Assembly (NCBI GenBank): GCA_013329615.1
Contig: DUKA01000129.1
Location: 1 to 13,586 of the forward strand
Direction: 5' to 3'
Origin: Candidatus Bathyarchaeota archaeon
GTDB lineage: Archaea; Thermoproteota; Bathyarchaeia; TCS64
DNA: 13,586 bases
Each line of letters begins with the position of its first letter. Position 1 is the first letter of the stretch. The notes under the pieces were generated by a model, which saw only the letters and a list, made by a program, of their open reading frames with translations, did no database searches and was not told the DNA's origin. Below, one piece after another: positions 6,191-12,641 of the stretch. The position numbers and the translations under genes are program-made.

Positions 6191-7219
6191 ATGGTCGAAA
6201 AGAATCTGGACTTCAGGAGCGACACTGTCACTTGGCCTACTCCCGAGATGAGGGAGGCGGCGTATAAGGCGAAGGTTGGGGATGACGTCATGGGGGACGA
6301 CCCGACTGTAAACGAGTTGGAGAGGATCGCCGCGGAGATCACGGGCAAGGAGGCGGCGCTCTTCGTGACAAGCGGGACGATGGGGAACGCGGTTGCAGTC
6401 CTCGCCCACACGCAGCGCGGCGACGAGATAATCCTAGAGCAGAAGAGCCACATATTCGTCAACGAGGTGGGCGGCCTCGCAGTCATGGGGCAGCTCATGG
6501 CGCGCACCGTCCCCGGCGAACTCGGCTGGATGAAGCCAGAGGACATCGAGAAGGCTATCAGGGTAGACAACATCCACTACCCGCCGACCAGCCTCGTCTG
6601 CATCGAGAACACACATAACTCCGCCGGCGGCATCGCCCTCACCACGAAGCAGATGAAGGCCGACTGGGACGTTGCAAAGAAGCACAAGCTCGCGGTCCAC
6701 ATGGACGGTGCGAGGGTCTTCAACGCCGCCATCGCACTCGGCGTCGATGTCAAGGAGCTGGCGAAATACGCGGACACTGTCCAGATATGCCTCAGCAAGG
6801 GCCTTAGCGCCCCAGTGGGCAGCGTAGTCGTCGGCCCAGCCGACGTCATCAAGAGGGCGAGGAAGTACAGGAAGATGCTCGGCGGCGGCATGAGGCAGGC
6901 CGGCATCATAGCGGCACCCGGCGTCATCGCCATGACGAAGATGGTCGACAGGCTCAAGGATGACCACGACAACGCCAAGCTCCTCGCCGAGGGACTCACC
7001 AAGATGGGTATAAAGGTCGTGAACCAGGTCCAGACGAACATGGTCTACATCGACTACACCACAGTCGGGTGGAAGGCGGGCGACTGGAACAAGGCGACGA
7101 AGAAGATCGGCTGGAAGAGTGAGGGGCACGGCAACGGGACGCGCCTGTGCACCCACTACGGCATCGAGCGCGAGGACATCAAGAGCTTCCTCGACGGGCT
7201 CGCCAAGCAACTCAAGTAG
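6191..7219 (+). CDS. Low-specificity L-threonine aldolase (PLP-dependent)
   Basis: A 342-aa fold-type I PLP enzyme of the threonine aldolase family, cleaving L-threonine or allo-threonine to glycine and acetaldehyde in the cytoplasm. Family marks are the N-terminal FRSDTVTWPT, GDDVMGDDPTVNELE, a cofactor loop TSGTMGN, HMDGARVFNAA with Asp172 (pyridine-nitrogen partner) and Arg175, and CLSKGLSAPVGS with Lys203, the residue expected to hold PLP. Length is normal for the family. The ATG at 6191 is followed at once by the conserved N-terminal motif. The Ldh2-family dehydrogenase begins 39 bp downstream on the same strand, but a T-rich box between them suggests its own promoter. Some relatives act on beta-hydroxy-aspartate or other beta-hydroxy amino acids, so stereochemistry and best substrate are open. 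Confidence 0.93.
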   Translation: MVEKNLDFRSDTVTWPTPEMREAAYKAKVGDDVMGDDPTVNELERIAAEITGKEAALFVTSGTMGNAVAVLAHTQRGDEIILEQKSHIFVNEVGGLAVMGQLMARTVPGELGWMKPEDIEKAIRVDNIHYPPTSLVCIENTHNSAGGIALTTKQMKADWDVAKKHKLAVHMDGARVFNAAIALGVDVKELAKYADTVQICLSKGLSAPVGSVVVGPADVIKRARKYRKMLGGGMRQAGIIAAPGVIAMTKMVDRLKDDHDNAKLLAEGLTKMGIKVVNQVQTNMVYIDYTTVGWKAGDWNKATKKIGWKSEGHGNGTRLCTHYGIEREDIKSFLDGLAKQLK

Positions 7220-7225
7220 CCGAAC

Positions 7226-7235
7226 CCTTTTCTAC
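7226..7235 (+). promoter_or_regulatory. TATA-like box of the Ldh2-family gene
   Basis: CCTTTTCTAC is centred about 29 nt ahead of the ATG at 7259. The same nine bases CCTTTTCTA recur at 7251-7259, running into the start codon, so a leaderless transcript may begin in the second copy. Confidence 0.4.
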
Positions 7236-7258
7236 AACATCCGCCCGCATCCTTTTCT

Positions 7259-8302
7259 ATGATCATCACCGAGGCCCGTGGGCTCAGGGAGCTCGGGACC
7301 CAGATATTCGTCGCCCTGGGGGCGCCGAAGGCCAAGGCGGAGTTCGTCGCCGAGACACTCGTCGAGGCGAACCTCTGCGGGCATGATAGCCACGGCGTGT
7401 TCTACTTCCCCGTCTACGGGGAGCGCATCCGCGTGGGGCACATCCACCCCAAGGAGAACCCGAAGATAGTGAAGGAGACGCCCAGCTCCGCCTACGTCGA
7501 CGGGCGGTGGGGCTTCGGCCAGATAGTGGCGAAGAAGATGATGGAGGTCGCCGTCGAGAAGGCGAAGACCAGCATGGTCGCCGCCGTCGGAGGATTCAAC
7601 ATCAACCACATCGGTCGCCTCGGCTACTACACGACGTGGGCGACACAACAGGACATGGTGGGTATGATGTTCGCCAACGTGGGCAACCCGCTAGTATCTC
7701 CCTTCCACGGAACGGGGCGAACATTCGGCACGAACCCCGCGAGCATAAGCACACCTACAGCCACCGGTGAGAACTTCCTCATGGACTACGCCACAAGCCT
7801 CGCCGCCGCGGGCAAGCTCAGCGTGGCACGCGCCAAGCACGCGAAGGTGCCGAGCCACTGGATACGAGACAAGAACGGGGAGCCCACCGACGACCCGAAC
7901 GACTTCTACGACGGTGGCTACCTCGTCGGCTTCGGCGAGCACAAGGGCTACGGGATACAGATGGCCTCGGAGCTGCTCGGTGCCGCCCTCACGGGGAGCA
8001 GGACGAGCATGGACGACAGCCAGAACCCGCCAAGCCCAAACGGCGTATTCTGCATGGCCGTCAACCCCGACGCCTTCGTCGGCCTCGAGCCATTCAAGGA
8101 GAGGTCGAGTGAGGTCATCAAGATAGTAAAGTCTCGGAAACCGGAGAAGGGGCAGACGGTGCTCGTCCCCGGCGACCCCGAGAGGCTAAGCAAGGCGCAG
8201 AGGTTGCACGATGGCATTCTCCTGCCTGAGGACACGTGGGCTCAGATCGCGAAGATCAGCGGCGAGCTGGGCTTAGACGCCAATATGGCACTCAAGGCTT
8301 GA
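7259..8302 (+). CDS. Ldh2 family malate/lactate/sulfolactate dehydrogenase
   Basis: A 347-aa NAD(P)-dependent oxidoreductase of the Ldh2/YlbC family, which oxidises 2-hydroxy acids such as malate, L-lactate, sulfolactate or ureidoglycolate and uses a non-Rossmann fold. Signatures are GHDSHGV (His45) near the N terminus, INHIGRLGYY with His117 at the place of the catalytic histidine, FGTNPASIS in the cofactor region, the glycine-rich HKGYGIQM, and a C-terminal VPGDPE followed by the GILLPED block. Length is normal and no key residue seems missing. Substrate cannot be chosen among the family's 2-hydroxy acids. It follows threonine aldolase by 39 bp, so a shared amino- or hydroxy-acid catabolic role is possible. 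Its stop overlaps that of the convergent glycosidase-like gene by 11 bp. Confidence 0.92.
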   Translation: MIITEARGLRELGTQIFVALGAPKAKAEFVAETLVEANLCGHDSHGVFYFPVYGERIRVGHIHPKENPKIVKETPSSAYVDGRWGFGQIVAKKMMEVAVEKAKTSMVAAVGGFNINHIGRLGYYTTWATQQDMVGMMFANVGNPLVSPFHGTGRTFGTNPASISTPTATGENFLMDYATSLAAAGKLSVARAKHAKVPSHWIRDKNGEPTDDPNDFYDGGYLVGFGEHKGYGIQMASELLGAALTGSRTSMDDSQNPPSPNGVFCMAVNPDAFVGLEPFKERSSEVIKIVKSRKPEKGQTVLVPGDPERLSKAQRLHDGILLPEDTWAQIAKISGELGLDANMALKA

Positions 8303-9344
8303 GCCAAGCCTCCCACGCCGGGGAGGAGGAGTCGTCTTTTCCGAGGAGCCCCATCGAGGCGAAGGGCTCCGCCGCCTCCTGATCGTAGAGGAAGCTCCAG
8401 ACGAGGAGCTCGGGCTCTAGGGGTTTCGTCTTGTCGATGTAGAGGGCGATGAACCGTGCCTGTTCCTCGGCGCTGCTCTCCCACCCCGCGGGGCCGACCC
8501 TGAACCACCCCGCCTCCGTGTAGGCTATGGGCTTGTAGGTGTGCTGCTCTATCTCCGCCGTGTAGTAATCGGAGGGGATGTCCGAGGGATCCTTGTAGAT
8601 TATGCAGGGGTAGGTCGTGAAGGCGAGGAGATCGGTGTCCGGGAAGTCACCAAGGAGCGCCCAGTCGTTGACCGTCGGGTCGTTGCCGCCGCCGAAGAGG
8701 CCGCCCCTGAGCCCGCGGAGCCTCTCCAGTTGGAAGACGGTGAAGACACGTGTCCCGGGGGAGACCTCCCGGACCGCCTTGGCTACCTCGGGGAAGAACG
8801 CCTTGAAGGCGGCGTAGTCGGCGGGGTTGACCTCGTGTAGCGCGTTTATCTCGATGCCTAAGCCCATGTAGAGGGGCTCGTACTCCCCGGCGAAGGCGAC
8901 TGCCCCCTCTCGATAGCTCTGCTTGGTCGTGTCGTTTAACGGTCTCAGGAGCTCGCCGGTGCCCTGCGTGAAGAACTGGGCGATGACGACAAGCCTCAGG
9001 TCGTTTGCCCTTGCCAGCTGCGCGACGACGTAGGGCGCCCCCTTCGGATCACTAAGCTCCGCCCAGTCACCGGACCATGTGATGATGTCACCGGCCTGCC
9101 TCGCCTTGACGAAGAAGTCGGTGAAGTCGTTTCCCGTATAGCTTCGTGGCGACAGGCTGACGCCCCTGAATGTTGGTTGGACGGGCGTCGGGTTGTTGTC
9201 GCTCCCGGTCGGCGGCGGGTTCTCGCCCGTGGGCGTGTCGTTTCCGCCGCTCGGCGGGGCGGGTGTCCTGCCGAGCAGCGCGTAGGCGCCCGCTACGGCG
9301 ATGACCACGACGACGGCCAAGGTGATGAGGGTGTTCCGGTTCAT
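8292..9344 (-). CDS. Exported or anchored glycoside-hydrolase-like TIM barrel protein
   Basis: A 350-aa protein with a hydrophobic segment at residues 6-24, a Pro/Thr/Asn/Gly-rich linker at about 27-58, and a TIM-barrel-like domain from about 59 to the end. Strand-end acids fit clan GH-A glycosidases: Glu165 in GLGIEINAL as acid/base and Glu277 in AYTEAGW as nucleophile, with YPCIIY and LLVWSFLY forming other barrel strands. The usual Asn before the acid/base is Ile here; GH113-type and some other clan members also lack that Asn. The family number cannot be fixed by eye. It probably acts outside the cell on polysaccharide or glycoprotein glycans, tethered by its N terminus. The ATG at 9344-9342 directly precedes the hydrophobic segment. 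It is divergent from trm1 and overlaps the Ldh2-family gene by 11 bp at its 3' end. Confidence 0.82.
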   Translation of the reverse strand: MNRNTLITLAVVVVIAVAGAYALLGRTPAPPSGGNDTPTGENPPPTGSDNNPTPVQPTFRGVSLSPRSYTGNDFTDFFVKARQAGDIITWSGDWAELSDPKGAPYVVAQLARANDLRLVVIAQFFTQGTGELLRPLNDTTKQSYREGAVAFAGEYEPLYMGLGIEINALHEVNPADYAAFKAFFPEVAKAVREVSPGTRVFTVFQLERLRGLRGGLFGGGNDPTVNDWALLGDFPDTDLLAFTTYPCIIYKDPSDIPSDYYTAEIEQHTYKPIAYTEAGWFRVGPAGWESSAEEQARFIALYIDKTKPLEPELLVWSFLYDQEAAEPFASMGLLGKDDSSSPAWEAWLKP

Positions 9345-9367
9345 CTAGGAGTGACTTCACCTCGGCG

Positions 9368-9376
9368 CGTTTTACG
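9368..9376 (-). promoter_or_regulatory. TATA-like box of the glycosidase-like gene
   Basis: CGTAAAACG on the minus strand, itself a small inverted repeat (CGT/ACG arms), is centred about 28 nt ahead of the ATG at 9344. The nearby TTAAAAT at 9396-9402 serves trm1 on the other strand. Confidence 0.4.
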
Positions 9377-9395
9377 CCTTTCCACGGGGCGAGGG

Positions 9396-9402
9396 TTAAA
9401 AT
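9396..9402 (+). promoter_or_regulatory. TATA-like box of trm1
   Basis: TTAAAAT is centred about 27 nt before the ATG at 9426, the spacing of a leaderless transcript. It rules out longer in-frame starts further upstream, where the frame stays open back to 9177. Confidence 0.6.
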
Positions 9403-9425
9403 CCCCGCCCAAGCCTTCTTTCGCC

Positions 9426-10610
9426 ATGGAGTTTTGGTTCCCCGTCGAGGAGGCGGCCGAGGGGGCTGCGAGGGTCCTCGTGCCCACGCTCGGGCGCGGC
9501 GAGGGGGAGCCGCTCGATCACGCGCGGAGCAGGGCTGCGGTCTTCTATAACCCGCTGATGAGGCTCAACAGGGACACGGCGGTGCTCGCCGTCTCCGTCC
9601 TCGGGGGGCGCCTCGGGAGACCCGTCGACGTCTGTGAGCCCATGTGCGGCGTCGGCGTCCGCGGGGTACGACTCGCCCTTGAGGCTAGGGTGAGCAAGGT
9701 CCTGATGGGCGATCTCAACCCCAGCGGGGTCCAGATATCGGAGGAGAACGCCCGCAGGAACGGCGTCGGGGACAGGGTCACGACCCGCTTCATGGACGCC
9801 AACATGATGCTCAACCTTCATGGCAGCCCAATGAACAGGTTCGACTACGTGGACATCGACCCCTTCGGGTCGCCCTCTGAGTTCCTCGACTCCGCGGTGC
9901 GCGCCACGAGGGATGGCGGCGTACTTGCGCTGACGGCGACGGACATGGCGCCCCTCTGCGGGGTGAACCCGGCGGCGTGCCTGCGCAAGTATGGGGGGAG
10001 ACCACTTCGAACCACTTACACCCACGAGGTGGCGCTGCGCCTGCTGATAGGCGCCGCGGTCCGTGCAGCGGCGATCCACGAGATGGGCGTCAAGCCACTC
10101 TTCGGCTACTACGCCGACCACTACGTCCGCGTCTACCTCAGCCTGACCCACAGCGCGAAGCCCGCGGATGCGGCGATCGCGGAGATGGGGCACATAATCC
10201 ACTGCCCGCGGTGCCTCCACAGGGAGGCCGTCAAGGGCCCCTACCTGAAGGCTTCTAGGACCTGCTCCGCCTGCGGGGGCCCTATGGTCGTGGGTGGACC
10301 CATGTGGCTGGGGGATCTAGCCGACGAGGGGTTCACGGGGGAGATTCTGGCGAAGGCGGTCGAGGTGGGTGGCTGGGAGCCCCGCCTAATCCAGCTCATA
10401 GAGACGATAAAGGGCGAGGTCGGCTACCCGCCCACGTACTACCACTTAGATGAGTTCAGCAAGCGCGCCGGCACATCGAGCCTCAACATAGCGGAGGTCC
10501 AGAGAAAGCTCTCCGCCACCGGTTACAAGGTAGCGCGCACACACTTCGACCCCCGTGGCATCAGGACGGACGCCGCAGCCGCAGATTTAACAAACGTTAT
10601 TAAAGGATAG
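9426..10610 (+). CDS. trm1: tRNA (guanine(26)-N(2))-dimethyltransferase
   Basis: Archaeal Trm1, which uses S-adenosylmethionine to make N2,N2-dimethylguanosine at position 26 of tRNA. The 394-aa protein shows the class I methyltransferase order: VDVCEPMCGVGVRG (67-80, motif I), GDLNPSGV with the ribose-binding acid (95-102), and YVDIDPFGSPSEF (141-153, the DPFG catalytic motif). ATDMAPLCG follows. The C-terminal domain carries a zinc knuckle pair, Cys260/Cys263 and Cys280/Cys283. The FYNPLMRLNRD block (40-50) is also characteristic. The ATG at 9426 starts just before the conserved FPVEEA region and lies 27 nt after a TATA-like box; the frame is open much further upstream but that stretch is antisense to the 5' end and promoter of the divergent gene. 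The rRNA methyltransferase gene starts 24 bp after the stop. Confidence 0.95.
   Translation: MEFWFPVEEAAEGAARVLVPTLGRGEGEPLDHARSRAAVFYNPLMRLNRDTAVLAVSVLGGRLGRPVDVCEPMCGVGVRGVRLALEARVSKVLMGDLNPSGVQISEENARRNGVGDRVTTRFMDANMMLNLHGSPMNRFDYVDIDPFGSPSEFLDSAVRATRDGGVLALTATDMAPLCGVNPAACLRKYGGRPLRTTYTHEVALRLLIGAAVRAAAIHEMGVKPLFGYYADHYVRVYLSLTHSAKPADAAIAEMGHIIHCPRCLHREAVKGPYLKASRTCSACGGPMVVGGPMWLGDLADEGFTGEILAKAVEVGGWEPRLIQLIETIKGEVGYPPTYYHLDEFSKRAGTSSLNIAEVQRKLSATGYKVARTHFDPRGIRTDAAAADLTNVIKG
10597..10604 (+). promoter_or_regulatory. TATA-like box of the rRNA methyltransferase gene
   Basis: TTATTAAA sits over the last codons of trm1, about 34 nt ahead of the ATG at 10635, so this gene may be expressed independently as well as by read-through. 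Confidence 0.35.
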
Positions 10611-10623
10611 CCCCGCGAAGGGG
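10611..10623 (+). other. Small hairpin in the trm1-rRNA methyltransferase gap
   Basis: CCCCGCGAAGGGG begins on the base after the trm1 stop codon: a four-base-pair G-C stem with a GCGAA loop. It is not followed by a T run, so it does not look like a terminator. It could be the leader structure of the next gene or a processing site, or chance in G+C-rich DNA. Confidence 0.3.
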
Positions 10624-10634
10624 ATCGAAAGCCC

Positions 10635-11384
10635 ATGCCCAGCCGATGGCTACACGAGCGCAAGACCGAACACTACTACAACAAGGCCAAGGCCGAGGGC
10701 TACCGCAGCAGGGCGAGCTACAAGCTCAAGCAGCTCAACGACGAGTACAAGTTCTTCGAGGAAGCGAAGTGGGTGCTCGACCTAGGCGCCGCCCCCGGGG
10801 GCTGGCTGCAGGTCGCCAGCGAATCAATCGAGGGCGGCCTCGTCCTCGGCGTCGACCTGAAGGAGATCGACGACCTCTACATGGAGAACGTCGAGACCAT
10901 CGTCGGCGACGTGCGGGACCCGGAGGTCCAGAGGACGATCCTCAACAGGTTCCGCGGCGAGAAGGCGGACGTCGTTCTCAGCGACATGGCGCAGAACGTC
11001 ATGGGCGTCTGGGAGGTCGACGACCTGCGCCAGATACACCTAGCGCGCATGGCGCTCAGCATCGCGGACAGGCTCCTCAAGGACGACGGCTGGATGATAG
11101 TCAAGGTCTTCCAGGGCAAGGAGCACGAGGCCTACATCGAGGAGATGAGGGTGATGTTCGAGAAGGTGTTCATAGCGAAGCCTCTGGCGTCCAGGAAGGG
11201 TAGCGCTGAGGTCTACGTCGTGGCCAAGAACCTGCGCAAGGACAGGGTGTTGCCGGCGGAGCTGAGGGGCGAAATTAAGACGCAGCCCCTCTCCGAGGAG
11301 GAACTTGAGGAGCAGGCTCCCCTGCCCGGCGAGAACCTCCCCGACTATGGGGAGCCCGAAGAATACGGCAAAAAGAAGCCCTAG
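10635..11384 (+). CDS. rlmE: 23S rRNA 2'-O-ribose methyltransferase (RlmE/FtsJ family)
   Basis: SAM-dependent 2'-O-methyltransferase that modifies a uridine in the A-loop of 23S rRNA. The 249-aa protein has SRASYKL with catalytic Lys30, the SAM motif VLDLGAAPGGW (47-57), Asp117 in LSDMAQN, Lys157 in IVKVFQG and Glu192 in SAEVYVV, completing the K-D-K-E tetrad. RlmE of E. coli is shorter; here the methyltransferase core ends near 200 and an acidic, proline-containing tail (about 215-249) follows, as seen in many archaeal members. Family-level assignment is strong; the exact nucleotide target in this organism is inferred. ATG at 10635 fits the conserved N terminus. It lies 24 bp after trm1 in a small RNA-modification cluster. 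Its TAG stop is interleaved with the TAG of the convergent AroM gene inside one CTAG. Confidence 0.94.
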   Translation: MPSRWLHERKTEHYYNKAKAEGYRSRASYKLKQLNDEYKFFEEAKWVLDLGAAPGGWLQVASESIEGGLVLGVDLKEIDDLYMENVETIVGDVRDPEVQRTILNRFRGEKADVVLSDMAQNVMGVWEVDDLRQIHLARMALSIADRLLKDDGWMIVKVFQGKEHEAYIEEMRVMFEKVFIAKPLASRKGSAEVYVVAKNLRKDRVLPAELRGEIKTQPLSEEELEEQAPLPGENLPDYGEPEEYGKKKP

Positions 11385-12046
11385 TTGATAAGTTCAGCCA
11401 GCACGTGGGCGACGAGGGTGTTCGCCTGCACGACCGGTTTGCCCGTAGCTGCTGCGATCTTCTTCTTTATCTCGGTTGGGAAGCCGAAGCAGTTTAGGAG
11501 GACGAGGTCCAGTTTCTGGGCGGCTAGGCGCTTGCAGAGTCCCTCTACGTCCTTTGGCTCGTATGGGCTGACGGTGTCGGGGTAGATCTCTACGCCGGGT
11601 CTGCCCCACTCCCCCTCCGCCATGGGCATCTGCTCGGTGGTCGGGTAGATGACGCCGAGGCGCCCCTTCTTTATGCTGCCCTCCATCACGCCCTTGAGTA
11701 TCTCCTTCGGGGTTACGACGAGGCCCTTGCTCTTGAACTGGGGGAAGTTGCCAGTACACATGACGACGGTGAGGCGTATGCCCTTCGATTCGAGGTAGTC
11801 GAGTTTCTCCTGCATCAGGGGGAGGATGTACTTCTTTGTGATCTTGATCTCTGTGCCGTCCCTCATTCTGCTTACGAGGATGTAGTCCTCGACCCTGAGG
11901 GGTATCTTCTTGACGTCCTCCATCGTCTTCCCGTCTAGGGCGCCGGCCTCGACTATCTCGACGTTCTTCCCCAGTATCTCCATGAGGCCGGGGAGGATGT
12001 CGGCGCGTGGCGACTGCCCGATCGTGAGCATCCCTATCTTCTTCAT
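11381..12046 (-). CDS. AroM family protein
   Basis: A 221-aa protein of the AroM family, named after an E. coli gene next to aroL whose function is unknown. The N-terminal signature MLTIGQSPRADILP is clear. The fold is related to Asp/Glu/hydantoin racemases; Cys97 in VVMCTGNF and Cys186 in LNCFGFP occupy the two positions where racemases carry their catalytic thiols, which suggests racemase-like or decarboxylase-like chemistry. That activity is inference. The C-terminal half contains GVIYPTTEQM and VVQANTLVAHVLAEL, again racemase-like. The ATG at 12046-12044 lies one base after the TGA of the gene upstream, so the two are almost certainly co-transcribed and translationally coupled. The stop shares CTAG with the rRNA methyltransferase stop. 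Confidence 0.9.
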   Translation of the reverse strand: MKKIGMLTIGQSPRADILPGLMEILGKNVEIVEAGALDGKTMEDVKKIPLRVEDYILVSRMRDGTEIKITKKYILPLMQEKLDYLESKGIRLTVVMCTGNFPQFKSKGLVVTPKEILKGVMEGSIKKGRLGVIYPTTEQMPMAEGEWGRPGVEIYPDTVSPYEPKDVEGLCKRLAAQKLDLVLLNCFGFPTEIKKKIAAATGKPVVQANTLVAHVLAELIN

Positions 12047-12047
12047 A

Positions 12048-12599
12048 TCAGGCTAGATTGGGCCGCTGTGGCATTATATGGTTGTTGTTCACCATCTGGA
12101 GGCGGGTTAATGCTTCCTTCTCCACGTTCAGGTACTTCGTGACCTCGGGCATGACCCTCTCCATGTTCTCCTCAATCGATGCTCTCTGGCGCTCGATCCT
12201 CGTCATCCGGGCGGGGTCTTCGCTGCTCTCATACTCCATGAGTAGATTGTTCGCCTTCGTGCAGAGCAGGTAGAAGGCCGTTATGGCGACCTGCAGGTCG
12301 TGGCTAAGTATGTCGAACTTGCCCGAGTGAACGCCGCCCTCGAATGTGAAGGTCTTGAAGATGATGTTCACCGGCTGGTTGTAGTCCCATCGGTTCGCCG
12401 ACGCCCTCTTGAACCGGTTGTAGTTGTACTCGATCTCCTCGAGGACGGAGTTGAGGAACTTGAGCTTTAGGTCCAGTTCCTGTTCCTCTCTGAGTTCTCG
12501 CTCCCTCCTCACGGCGAACCTGTAGCCGAGGAAGGCGCCTATGGATGCGCCTAGCAGGTTGCTGAAGACGGTGGTGAAGAACTCGAAAAGATCCATCAT
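12048..12599 (-). CDS. Membrane-anchored coiled-coil protein, function unknown
   Basis: A 183-aa protein with a glycine-containing hydrophobic helix at about residues 5-27 (TTVFSNLLGASIGAFLGYRF), followed at once by a basic then acidic charged helix (RRERELREEQELDLKLKF) likely to form a coiled coil, and a mostly helical cytoplasmic remainder. Residues 130-165 are again highly charged and helical. No enzyme motif is seen and I do not recognise a family; this layout is common in anchored helper or scaffold proteins. Two ATG codons stand in tandem at the start (12599-12594), about 24 nt after a TATA-like box. It is one base upstream of the AroM gene, hinting at a shared function, with AroM the soluble partner. 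Confidence 0.78.
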   Translation of the reverse strand: MMDLFEFFTTVFSNLLGASIGAFLGYRFAVRRERELREEQELDLKLKFLNSVLEEIEYNYNRFKRASANRWDYNQPVNIIFKTFTFEGGVHSGKFDILSHDLQVAITAFYLLCTKANNLLMEYESSEDPARMTRIERQRASIEENMERVMPEVTKYLNVEKEALTRLQMVNNNHIMPQRPNLA

Positions 12600-12619
12600 T
12601 TAATTAAGTGATGAAAAAG

Positions 12620-12626
12620 TATAAAT
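12620..12626 (-). promoter_or_regulatory. TATA box of the 12599-11381 operon
   Basis: ATTTATA on the minus strand, followed by a T-rich run, is centred about 24 nt before the tandem ATGs at 12599-12594. It is one of the best TATA matches in the window and indicates that this two-gene operon is transcribed separately from the helicase gene. The T-rich stretch after it could also help end the helicase transcript. Confidence 0.55.
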
Positions 12627-12641
12627 GGTGTCCTCTTCTGC

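Noticed and set aside
6434..7210. Long open frame on the minus strand opposite threonine aldolase (258 codons)
   Set aside because: Same codon-bias shadow; no promoter or start signal and the sense gene has all family motifs.
9177..9425. N-terminal extension of trm1 by 83 codons
   Set aside because: The stretch is antisense to the 5' end and promoter of the divergent glycosidase-like gene, and the conserved Trm1 N terminus starts at the ATG at 9426.
9396..10220. Long open frame on the minus strand opposite trm1 (274 codons)
   Set aside because: It is the antisense of a confidently identified gene; the strong G/C third-position bias removes stops from the opposite frame, and the translation is Arg/Asp/Val-rich with no recognisable motif.
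10611..10623. Intrinsic terminator after trm1
   Set aside because: The stem is only four base pairs and no T run follows.
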